From positions 4,774 to 68,773 of the forward strand of contig DBQU01000049.1 in assembly GCA_002305765.1 (NCBI GenBank): a stretch of DNA of 64,000 nt, in the 5' to 3' direction. This DNA comes from Deltaproteobacteria bacterium UBA1386. Lineage in GTDB: Bacteria; Desulfobacterota; Syntrophorhabdia; Syntrophorhabdales; Syntrophorhabdaceae. The notes below the pieces were generated by a model that worked only from the letters and a program-made list of their open reading frames with translations, ran no database searches and had not been told where the DNA came from. How positions within the stretch are numbered: position 1 is the stretch's first letter; the number at the start of each line of letters is the position of its first letter. Of this stretch, positions 23,913-31,334 are shown one piece after another. A program made the position numbers and the translations under genes.

Positions 23913-25614
23913 ACCTTCTTTCCTGCAAGGTGCCCAATGTCGTCTTCTTCACATATTTCATCAATCTCAATTGTTTCACGTTACCCGCCGGGGGGATGTA
24001 GCGCGTTCTGAACCGTCTCACCTCGTCCCCGGCAAAGATGTACCCTTCACCGACCTTGAGCCCGGCCAGATCTCTCATCTCTACGCGGCTGCCTTTCTGA
24101 AAGGCATAGGTGCCGTCCCAGTTGCCAAGGCTCTCCATCATTTTGCTGTCGTTCCGGATGTTGGGCATCATGAAGAAGGATTCGCCCGCCCTCTCCGCCA
24201 GAAATTTAGCCGTGTCCGTATCCTCCACCTTCATAACGATCTTGTAGTTCGTGTTCCCGATGAGCCGCTTTGCGTCCGTTTCCGACGTCTTGAAGAGCGA
24301 TGCAAGCTCCTGAACGGATATGATGACGCCAAAACCGAGAGAGCGTCCCTGGGCAAGGATGGTATCAAAACCTTCAACGGCATAGGACCCGTATTCGTCG
24401 GCAATGAGGGTGAAGGGGATCGAGGGTCTGCCGCGGCGGACATCACGCCGTATCTCTTCATAATCCCCTTCCACTCTCGTTCCGAGGGCCGTCGTCAAAG
24501 CGATCTTGAAGGCATTGAGGGCGAGTCTCCCCAGCGCCTGAAGGGTCGAGATGGAATACGACAGGGAAGGAAGGAGAACGACGAGAATGCGGCTGTTTGA
24601 GACCACGTCGACCATGTCGATCTCGGGAGCGTCTGTATCGAAGATCCTGTTGAAGGTTCCAGCGAGGAGATCGAGGGGGGCGCCCCACTGCTGAACGAAG
24701 AACCCGTATTGCCTGAGGGCCTCCCCGGCCGCGGGGGACATCCGGCCCTGGCCCCTGTTGCGGTATTCCTCCCAGCCGGGCAGGTCGCCGAGAAGCCCCC
24801 TCAGCCGGGCCTTCACAGGCTGCCCGCCGTCGTACAGGGGATACCTTTCGTCAGCCTCCAGCGACAGGAGCTCATCGAAGGCGAGATGTCTTCGCACCTC
24901 CGACGGCGTGAGGACATACTCTCCGAACACCTCGGGGTGGTCCCTCCTGTAGACAAGCTGGGTAAGCACCGCTTTCATGAGTATCTTGCCCCGCTCCTGC
25001 CAGTAGACCTGGTCCCCCTCTGCCTGTTTCAGGAAACCCGTCATGATCTCGGCGAGAAAATCGGCGTCGCCGTATGTCATGAAATTGAAGGTGTGCGACT
25101 GCGAAGGGTTGAGGAAATTGAGAACCAGAAGATCTTCCACACGGTCGCACCTCTCGATGATCTCGTAGAGCACTTCATAGGTGTCAGTGACGTCCGACTT
25201 GCCGTCGATGAAACAGAAGCCTCCCCCGAGCCTCATGATGGAGTCGGCGATGGTCCTGATGGCTGTCGTCTTGCCCGATCCTGTCGTGCCGATGAGCATC
25301 CCGTGACGGGTCAGCTCCCCGATGGGCAGCATGACGGGCAGCCCATAGTGGTCCTTCCCGAGAAACACGGCGGCCTCGCCCTCACGGCGCGCGAAAACGG
25401 GGGCGGGTGAATTCGTCGATGCCATGAACTGCAGGACGAGTCCGGCTCCGAAGAGACAGAACGCCGCAAGGGGGCTCAGAAACGCCATTGCCGCCGAAAC
25501 AGCCGTCATCACCCAGGGGTTGACCCACCGGATCTTCAGCCACGTCCCGGGACTCAGCCGCGAGGCAGGGGTGATCCTTGCCCGGTGCGCCCTTTCGTCG
25601 ATGGAACGTGCCAT
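23872..25614 (-). CDS. DotL/TrbC-like type IV coupling ATPase
   Basis: Coupling protein (VirD4/TraD superfamily, type IVB branch) that recruits substrates to the secretion channel. The 580 residues show a membrane anchor of one or two helices (about 33-65), Walker A GTTGSGKT (109-116) preceded by LTRHGMLI, Walker B FTLIADEYGSY (about 400-408) and the motif QGRSLGFGVIISVQELASL. The extended FNFMTYGDADFLAEIMTGFL region is typical of DotL/TrbC rather than VirD4. DotL of Legionella is about 780 residues; the long C-terminal adaptor-binding tail is missing here. It is the first gene of the minus-strand locus; the ATG has only a weak ribosome site (AAAGAC). Confidence 0.85.
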   Translation of the reverse strand: MARSIDERAHRARITPASRLSPGTWLKIRWVNPWVMTAVSAAMAFLSPLAAFCLFGAGLVLQFMASTNSPAPVFARREGEAAVFLGKDHYGLPVMLPIGELTRHGMLIGTTGSGKTTAIRTIADSIMRLGGGFCFIDGKSDVTDTYEVLYEIIERCDRVEDLLVLNFLNPSQSHTFNFMTYGDADFLAEIMTGFLKQAEGDQVYWQERGKILMKAVLTQLVYRRDHPEVFGEYVLTPSEVRRHLAFDELLSLEADERYPLYDGGQPVKARLRGLLGDLPGWEEYRNRGQGRMSPAAGEALRQYGFFVQQWGAPLDLLAGTFNRIFDTDAPEIDMVDVVSNSRILVVLLPSLSYSISTLQALGRLALNAFKIALTTALGTRVEGDYEEIRRDVRRGRPSIPFTLIADEYGSYAVEGFDTILAQGRSLGFGVIISVQELASLFKTSETDAKRLIGNTNYKIVMKVEDTDTAKFLAERAGESFFMMPNIRNDSKMMESLGNWDGTYAFQKGSRVEMRDLAGLKVGEGYIFAGDEVRRFRTRYIPPAGNVKQLRLMKYVKKTTLGTLQERRSTDLRCRDTGRSG

Positions 25615-25624
25615 GTCTTTGGGA

Positions 25625-25775
25625 ATAGCAGAAAAGACGGTTCAAGAGTTCAAGGGTTCCAGGTTCTGGGTGCCTGACCTCGTTCGTGTTTGGCGCGGAC
25701 CTGTCCGCATGCATGCGGGAAGCACAGACCTCTGAGGCCTGCGACCTGCGACCTGCGACCGTCCGCGCGAAGCGC
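25625..25775. repeat. Degenerate dispersed repeats between dotL-like gene and proS
   Basis: The divergent spacer holds GTTCAAGAGTTCAAGGGTTCC followed later by GACCTGCGACCTGCGACC (25742-25760) and two GCGCGAAGCGCAGAC-like or GGAAGCACAGACC segments. The same word families occur in other gaps of this window (23610-23655, 28770-28845). No coding potential. Confidence 0.55.
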
Positions 25776-25781
25776 AGACTA

Positions 25782-25810
25782 TTGCTCATGGGGCCAAATC
25801 ATGGTACATT
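25782..25810 (+). promoter_or_regulatory. Sigma-70-type promoter of proS
   Basis: TTGCTC (25782-25787), a 17-bp spacer and TACATT (25805-25810), 62 bases before the proS ATG. Both boxes match consensus at four or more positions. Confidence 0.5.
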
Positions 25811-25872
25811 CTGACGGTTTAGCAGTCCCGTTTCCAGACGTTCGAACACATATCTCAGTTGAAGGAGCAAGC

Positions 25873-27585
25873 ATGCTGTTCTCGAAAATGTTCATCCCCA
25901 CCGTCAAGGAAGACCCGAAAGAGGCCGAGGTCGCGAGCCATCGCCTCATGTTGAGGGCAGGGTTCATCAGGCGCCTGGCATCGGGTGTCTATACCTGGCT
26001 TCCTCTGGGGCTCAGGTCGCTCCGAAAGGTGGAGCAGATCATCCGCGAGGAGATGAACCGGAAGGGCGCCCAGGAGATCTTCATGCCCGCCGTCCAGCCG
26101 AAGGAGCTCTGGGTCGAGAGCACGCGGTGGGAAAAGTACGGCAAGGAGCTCCTGCGCTTTGTCGACAGGAACAACCGCGAGCTGTGCCTCGGGCCCACCC
26201 ACGAGGAGGTGGTCACCGACCTCGTGCGGAGGGAGGTCAAATCCTACAAGGACCTCCCCGTCAACCTCTACCAGATACAGAACAAGTTCCGCGACGAGAT
26301 CAGGCCCCGCTTCGGGATCATGCGCTCCCGCGAGTTCTCGATGAAGGACGCCTACAGCTTCGATGTCGACGAGTCCGGGGCGGAGAAGAGCTACAAGGAG
26401 ATGTACGAAGCCTACGTCAGCATCTTCACGCGGTGCGGGTTCAGGTTCCGCGTCGTCGAGGCCGATACCGGCCAGATAGGGGGGAGCTTCTCCCACGAGT
26501 TCATGGTGCTCGCCGACACGGGCGAGGACATCATCATCTCCTGTGACGCCTGCGGGTATGCGGCAAACCTCGAAAGGGCCGAGGTGGGGTTCACGGACGG
26601 GCCCGTCTCCGGGAAGAAGGGCCTCCACAGGCGCGTGGAGACGCCTAACCAGCGGAAGATAGACGAGGTCTCCTCCTTCCTCGGGATAACGCCGGACAAG
26701 CTCCTCAAGACCATCATCTACAACACGGATAAAGGGACGATCGGCGTCCTCGTCCGGGGTGACAGGGAGATAAACGACACGAAGCTGAAGAACCTCCTCA
26801 AGCTGGAGGAAATGGAGCTTGCCGACGAGAGGACCATCGAGGAGGCAACGGGCGGGCCTTTAGGCTTCTCGGGCCCCATCGGCCTTTCCATTCCCCTTTA
26901 CGCCGACATGGACCTCACGTTCATGGAGGACTTCGTGATAGGCGGCAACGAACGTGATGTCCACGTGGTGGACGTCAACGTGGGTGATCTCACGGTCAAA
27001 GGGTTCTACGACATAAAGGTGGCCGTGGCCGGCGACCGCTGTCCCCGGTGCGAGAGCGGCAAACTCGTCGCGACGCGGGGCATCGAGGTGGGGCACATCT
27101 TCAAACTCGGCCTCAAGTACAGCAAGGCGATGAACGCCACCTTCCTCGACAGCGAGGGCAAGGACCAGTTCATGGTCATGGGATGCTACGGGATCGGCGT
27201 CGGCAGGACCGTGGCCGCCGCCATCGAACAGGGCAACGACGAGAACGGCATGATACTGCCCCTGCCGATCGCCCCCTTCGAGGTGGATGTGCTGCCCGTG
27301 AACACCACCCACGAGGAGAGCATGAAGGTCGCCCGTCAGATATACGAGGAGCTCCTGGCGAACGGCGTCGACGCCATCCTTGACGACCGCGACGAGCGAC
27401 CGGGTGTCAAGTTCAAGGATTGCGACCTCATCGGGATACCCCTTCGGATCACGATAGGGGAACGGGGCCTCAAGGAAGGCATCGTGGAGATAAAACGACG
27501 GGACAGCAAGGAATTCGAAAAGGTGCCTGCAAAGGAAGCGGCACGGAGGGTCATGAACTATGTTAAAAACGCTAAACATCCCTGA
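25873..27585 (+). CDS. proS: Prolyl-tRNA synthetase, bacterial type
   Basis: Charges tRNA-Pro with proline in the cytoplasm. The 570-residue length is that of the bacterial (ProS type 1) enzyme, with class II motifs: motif 1 in the region LRKVEQIIREEMNRKGAQE, motif 2 FRDEIRPRFGIMRSREFSMKD (about 139-158), and motif 3 near GIGVGRTVAAAIEQ (about 437-450). The editing INS domain lies between (about 230-390), and the anticodon-binding domain at the C-terminus. The ATG at 25873 is chosen because GAAGGAG lies just upstream and family members start MLFSKMFIPT-like; in-frame sequence runs further upstream but is repeat-derived. Its end overlaps the following peptidase gene by 26 bp. Confidence 0.97.
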   Translation: MLFSKMFIPTVKEDPKEAEVASHRLMLRAGFIRRLASGVYTWLPLGLRSLRKVEQIIREEMNRKGAQEIFMPAVQPKELWVESTRWEKYGKELLRFVDRNNRELCLGPTHEEVVTDLVRREVKSYKDLPVNLYQIQNKFRDEIRPRFGIMRSREFSMKDAYSFDVDESGAEKSYKEMYEAYVSIFTRCGFRFRVVEADTGQIGGSFSHEFMVLADTGEDIIISCDACGYAANLERAEVGFTDGPVSGKKGLHRRVETPNQRKIDEVSSFLGITPDKLLKTIIYNTDKGTIGVLVRGDREINDTKLKNLLKLEEMELADERTIEEATGGPLGFSGPIGLSIPLYADMDLTFMEDFVIGGNERDVHVVDVNVGDLTVKGFYDIKVAVAGDRCPRCESGKLVATRGIEVGHIFKLGLKYSKAMNATFLDSEGKDQFMVMGCYGIGVGRTVAAAIEQGNDENGMILPLPIAPFEVDVLPVNTTHEESMKVARQIYEELLANGVDAILDDRDERPGVKFKDCDLIGIPLRITIGERGLKEGIVEIKRRDSKEFEKVPAKEAARRVMNYVKNAKHP

Positions 27586-28762
27586 TCTCACACCAAAGGA
27601 AGAGATAACGGCACGGATCGACAAGCTCCGCAAGGGGATGGTGGAGAAGGGCATCGAACTCGCCGTCATCCTGCAGAACGTGGACATCTTCTACTTCACG
27701 GGAACGCTCCAGCGCGGGGTCCTCGTGGTGTCGGCGGAGCAGGGACCGCAGTTTTTCGTGGAAAAAAGCGTTTATCGCGCCGGGATGGAGACACCCCTCG
27801 ATATCATCCCCATCAAGCGGGACAAAGAGGTCAAGGACCTCCTGGCGGAGAAGAAAATGCTTCACGGGCGGTGCGCCATGGAGTTCGACGTCGTGCCCGT
27901 CGCGATCTGTGAACGATGGAAATCGCTCCTGGGGAAGGACAGGATGGAAGACCTGTCGCCGATCATCAGGGACGGGAGGCTCGTAAAGAGCGAATTCGAG
28001 GTCGCCCAGTTCCGAAAATCCGGCGAGATCGTGGAGCGCGTCTTTGAAAAGGCGAAGGACATCATAAAGGAAGGGATCCGGGAGATCGATATTGAGGCCG
28101 AACTCGTTGCGGAAGGGAGGAAATGGGGACACCAGGGATTCCTCAGGATGCGCGGTCTCAACCAGGAGATGATGAACCTCTACGTCACCCACGGCTACTC
28201 CACGACGATCACCTCCGGGGCCGATGTACCCATATCCGGGATAGGCGTGACGCACGCCATCGCTCAGGGGGCCTCCGTCAACACTGTGAAACGGGGCATC
28301 CCGGTAATCGTCGATTACGGTGGCGGGTACAACGGGTACATCACCGATGAGACGCGGGCGTACGCGGTGGGGCCCTTGAAAGACCTCTTTCAAAAACCCT
28401 TCGAGGTGGCCCGGGACATCATCAACGAGACAATGGACACCGCGAAGGAAGGGACCGACGCGACGGAGGTCTTCGGAAGGGCCATGGACCGGGTCAAGAC
28501 CGCGGGACTGGAAGAACATTTCATGGGCCATGGGGAAGGCCAGGTAAGCTTCATCGGCCACGGCCTCGGCCTCGAGATCAACGAACTTCCCGTCATCACG
28601 CCGCGGCACAGGATGATACTCAAAGAGGGCATGGTCTTCGCCTTCGAGCCGAAGTTCATCTTCCCCGGTGAAGGCGCCGTAGGCATAGAGGTGGACTTCG
28701 TCGTCAGAAAGAATGGCCTGGAAAGGCTGACGAAGACACCGTTGGACATAGTGTACGTCTAG
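27560..28762 (+). CDS. M24 family metallopeptidase (Xaa-Pro dipeptidase-like)
   Basis: Cytoplasmic aminopeptidase P/prolidase-like enzyme, 400 residues, with an N-terminal creatinase-type domain (about 1-145) and a C-terminal pita-bread domain. The five metal ligands can be placed: Asp in PVIVDYGGGY, Asp in YITDETRAY, His in FIGHGLGLEINE, Glu in FAFEPKF and Glu in VGIEVDF, so it should be a dinuclear metal hydrolase. The gene starts within the last 26 bp of proS and is surely cotranscribed. Release of proline from X-Pro peptides next to proS is a suggestive but not proven link. The exact substrate cannot be told from sequence. Confidence 0.9.
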   Translation: MLKTLNIPDLTPKEEITARIDKLRKGMVEKGIELAVILQNVDIFYFTGTLQRGVLVVSAEQGPQFFVEKSVYRAGMETPLDIIPIKRDKEVKDLLAEKKMLHGRCAMEFDVVPVAICERWKSLLGKDRMEDLSPIIRDGRLVKSEFEVAQFRKSGEIVERVFEKAKDIIKEGIREIDIEAELVAEGRKWGHQGFLRMRGLNQEMMNLYVTHGYSTTITSGADVPISGIGVTHAIAQGASVNTVKRGIPVIVDYGGGYNGYITDETRAYAVGPLKDLFQKPFEVARDIINETMDTAKEGTDATEVFGRAMDRVKTAGLEEHFMGHGEGQVSFIGHGLGLEINELPVITPRHRMILKEGMVFAFEPKFIFPGEGAVGIEVDFVVRKNGLERLTKTPLDIVYV

Positions 28763-28769
28763 GGTTTCA

Positions 28770-28845
28770 CGTTCCAGGTTCCAGACTGAATATCTTTTTG
28801 TTATTCTGACCTGTGACCTGCAACATGTGACCTGTGACCGCATGT
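28770..28845. repeat. Degenerate intergenic repeats (ACCTGTGACCTG type)
   Basis: Convergent gap after the M24 peptidase. It contains CACGTTCCAGGTTCCAG and then GACCTGTGACCTGCAACATG with a second TGTGACCTGTGACC (about 28807-28839). The repeats resemble those at 25740-25760; no hairpin terminator is evident. Confidence 0.55.
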
Positions 28846-28865
28846 TTCATCACCGGGGGAAGCAT

Positions 28866-29630
28866 TCACGACAGGGGCTTGCACTCCTGCCTTTCCGTCA
28901 CGCCCATGAGAGCCTTGAACCGCTGGAGCGCTATCCGGCCCAGGTGGAAGGGTTTCTCAATGCCTTCCATGTAGATATCCCCGTTGCGGTTCCTTTTTCT
29001 CAAAAGGCGGACGTGATGCCTGTTGATCAGTAAAGAGCGGTCGAGACCCATGAAGATGTCCGCAGGAAAACGCTCCTTCCACTCCTTGAGGGGGGAGCGC
29101 ATCACGAAGCATTCACCATCGACACTGAAGATCCTGATATAGTTCTTCTCCGACATGACGGCGGCGATCTTCATGAGCTCAATGAAGACAACCTTCTTCC
29201 CGGTGTTGAGGCAGATCCGGTCGTTCTGCGCGATAGCGGAGGACTGTCCCCGGTCATGGCCGCTCGACAGGAACCTTTCGAGCGAAAGGTTGAGACGGCC
29301 CGGGTCAACAGGCTTCAGAAGATAGTCGAAGGCCTTGTTCGTAAAGGCGCCGACGGCGAACTCGTCGTAGGCGGTCACGAATATGACGGACGGCCTCTCT
29401 TCCAGCCTGTCGAGGAGGTCAAACCCCGACCCGCCGGGCATTCTTACATCGAGGAAGACAAGGTCCGGTCTCTCTCGGACGATGGCCTCCCGGGCAGCCG
29501 CCGCGTCTGCCGCCTCCCCTATCACATGAACGTAGGGGTGTTCGCTCAGAAGGTCTCTGAGATTCTTGCGGGCCAGGCGTTCGTCGTCCACGATCACCGT
29601 CCGGATCTCAGGTCTAGGATCATTCGACAT
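28866..29630 (-). CDS. LytTR-family response regulator
   Basis: Response regulator of the LytR/AlgR class: receiver domain (about 8-125) with Asp15-Asp16, phosphoacceptor Asp61 in LVFLDVRMPG and the Lys of FDYLLKPVDP, followed by a LytTR DNA-binding domain (about 145-250) with the pattern EKNYIRIFSVDGECFVMRSP and LLINRHHVRLLRKR. ATG at 29630 chosen for AGGGGAA upstream (254 residues); in-frame sequence continues further up without ribosome site. No kinase is adjacent. The receiver is strikingly close to the receiver-only protein at 49555-49947, which sits next to a LytS-type kinase. Confidence 0.92.
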   Translation of the reverse strand: MSNDPRPEIRTVIVDDERLARKNLRDLLSEHPYVHVIGEAADAAAAREAIVRERPDLVFLDVRMPGGSGFDLLDRLEERPSVIFVTAYDEFAVGAFTNKAFDYLLKPVDPGRLNLSLERFLSSGHDRGQSSAIAQNDRICLNTGKKVVFIELMKIAAVMSEKNYIRIFSVDGECFVMRSPLKEWKERFPADIFMGLDRSLLINRHHVRLLRKRNRNGDIYMEGIEKPFHLGRIALQRFKALMGVTERQECKPLS

Positions 29631-29657
29631 CGCGTTCCCCTTTTTCTGGCTGGTTTG

Positions 29658-29671
29658 TCGGATCAATCCGA
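29658..29671. promoter_or_regulatory. Perfect dyad upstream of the LytTR regulator
   Basis: TCGGAT-CA-ATCCGA, a perfect 6+6 inverted repeat, lies 28-41 bases upstream of the LytTR regulator start. It could be an operator, but no LytTR-type direct repeat is seen next to it. The remainder of the divergent gap 29672-29875 shows no other clear signal. Confidence 0.35.
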
Positions 29672-29875
29672 TCTGCCATAAAGTAACTGGATGCAAAAGC
29701 ATCAACTACCCGCCATTGTACACATTACGAGGGCTGCGGAGAAACATGATTGGTACTAACGTGTCTCGACAAGTGCCCAACAGGCTGTCGATGCACCCTG
29801 TCCTGCTGCGACATCGGTATTTGGACTTTCTTCTCCGACCGCTCTTTCGACAAGACCGGCTGCACCTTAATTTCC

Positions 29876-29904
29876 TTGCTCCATCGGGAATGCCCGGATA
29901 TAAT
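29876..29904 (+). promoter_or_regulatory. Sigma-70-type promoter of the GlcD-like gene
   Basis: TTGCTC (29876-29881), 17-bp spacer, perfect TATAAT (29899-29904). The ATG at 29913 is only eight bases after the -10 box and lacks a ribosome binding site, so the mRNA is probably leaderless. Confidence 0.65.
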
Positions 29905-29912
29905 TGACCATC

Positions 29913-31298
29913 ATGTCTTTCGAACAGTTCCTGGACGAGGTCAAGGGGTTTCTCGGAGAGAACCAGGTCGTTCTCGATCGGGAGCATCTTTCCCATTTTT
30001 CCTATGACGCAACGGAACGGCAGTACATGCCGCAGGTCGCCCTCCTCCCGCAAAGCACCGAGGATGTATCGCGCATCATGAAGTGTGCCTTCCTCCATGG
30101 AATTCCCGTGACGCCTCAAGGCGGAAGGACGGGCCTCTCCGGCGGCGCCCTGCCGGTACGCGGGGGAGTCGTTCTCTCCTTCACGCGCCTCAACCGAATC
30201 GTAGAGATCGACGAGGCGAACATGTTCGCGGTGGTCGAACCCGGCGTCATATCCAACGATCTGCAGATCGAACTGGGCAGGAGGGGCCTGTTCTTTCCGC
30301 CCGACCCGTCGAGTACCGTCGACAGCACCCTCGGCGGCAATGTCGCCGAGAACGCCGGATATACGCGGGCGGTCAAGTACGGCGTCACAAGGGACTACGT
30401 TAGGGGCCTCGAGGCCGTCCTGCCTTCCGGCGACGTGATAAACCTCGGCGGAAAGACGATGAAGAACGTCGCCGGGTACGACCTCATCTCGCTCCTCGTC
30501 GGGTCCGAAGGGACGCTCGCGATCATAACGAAGATAATTCTTCGGCTCCTCATGAGGCCCCACGCCCGCCGGACCGTCATGGCGTATCTCAACGATCTGC
30601 CGGAGGCCGCCGACCTGATCGTCGCCGTCTTTCGCTCCGGGATCGTTCCCTGCGCCATCGAACTCATGGACAACATCGCCATCAACACCGTGGCTGACCA
30701 TCTGGGCGCCGCGCTGTCAAGGGACGCCGCCACGCTGGTGCTCATCGAAACGGACGGTCATGGGGAGGAGGAGGTCCAGGCAGAGGCGCTGGAGATAACC
30801 AACCTGTGCCGGCGATCTCCGGGCGTGACGGAGGCGCGCCTCGCCGCGGACGAGGCGGAGGCGGAGCGTCTCTGGACCTACCGCAGGGAGGTGTTGCCAT
30901 CGCTCAAGGCGCTCGGCAAGGACCATCTCGAGGCGGACGTCGTCGTCCCCCGTTACAATCTCCCGTTCCTCGTCAGGTTCACGGGCGGACTCGAACACAG
31001 CGATGCCATAAAGATCGCCACCTACGGCCATGCCGGGGACGGCAACCTCCATGTCACCATCCTCCACCGCCGGAGGAACTTCTCCGAGCTTGAAGAGGCG
31101 TACCGCCTCCTGGAACTGATATACAGGGAAACGATCGCCATGGGTGGATCCCTCACGGGTGAGCACGGTGTCGGCCTAACCGTCATGGATTACCTCCCCA
31201 TGCAGATCGGAGGGGAGGCGTTGCCGCTCATGAGGCGCATCAAGGCGGCCTTTGACCCCCGGGGCATCCTGAACCCCGGCAAGATATTCACGGATTGA
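29913..31298 (+). CDS. FAD-linked oxidase, GlcD / D-lactate dehydrogenase family
   Basis: Flavoprotein oxidising a 2-hydroxyacid such as glycolate or D-lactate. The 461 residues have an FAD_binding_4 domain with PVTPQGGRTGLSGGALP and PPDPSSTVDSTLGGNVAENA, followed by NVAGYDLISLLVGSEGTLAI, and a C-terminal FAD-oxidase domain with the conserved GHAGDGNLHVTIL and LTGEHGVGLTV. ATG at 29913 gives the family-like start; an in-frame TTG three codons earlier lies within the -10 box. GlcE or GlcF partners (FAD and Fe-S subunits) are absent nearby, so its electron acceptor is unknown. The next gene starts 34 bp downstream and is unrelated. Confidence 0.92.
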   Translation: MSFEQFLDEVKGFLGENQVVLDREHLSHFSYDATERQYMPQVALLPQSTEDVSRIMKCAFLHGIPVTPQGGRTGLSGGALPVRGGVVLSFTRLNRIVEIDEANMFAVVEPGVISNDLQIELGRRGLFFPPDPSSTVDSTLGGNVAENAGYTRAVKYGVTRDYVRGLEAVLPSGDVINLGGKTMKNVAGYDLISLLVGSEGTLAIITKIILRLLMRPHARRTVMAYLNDLPEAADLIVAVFRSGIVPCAIELMDNIAINTVADHLGAALSRDAATLVLIETDGHGEEEVQAEALEITNLCRRSPGVTEARLAADEAEAERLWTYRREVLPSLKALGKDHLEADVVVPRYNLPFLVRFTGGLEHSDAIKIATYGHAGDGNLHVTILHRRRNFSELEEAYRLLELIYRETIAMGGSLTGEHGVGLTVMDYLPMQIGGEALPLMRRIKAAFDPRGILNPGKIFTD

Positions 31299-31304
31299 AT
31301 AGTG

Positions 31305-31334
31305 TTGGAAATGCCCGTTCGCCGGTGATATAAT
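31305..31334 (+). promoter_or_regulatory. Promoter at the start of the PAS-GGDEF-HD gene
   Basis: TTGGAA (31305-31310), 18-bp spacer and perfect TATAAT (31329-31334). The -10 box overlaps the first ATG (31333), so if used, translation would begin at a later ATG such as 31354; otherwise the gene is transcribed from further upstream. Confidence 0.5.

Noticed and set aside
27572..28843. 423-codon minus-strand frame opposite the M24 peptidase
   Set aside because: Shadow frame; the plus-strand protein has all five metal ligands.
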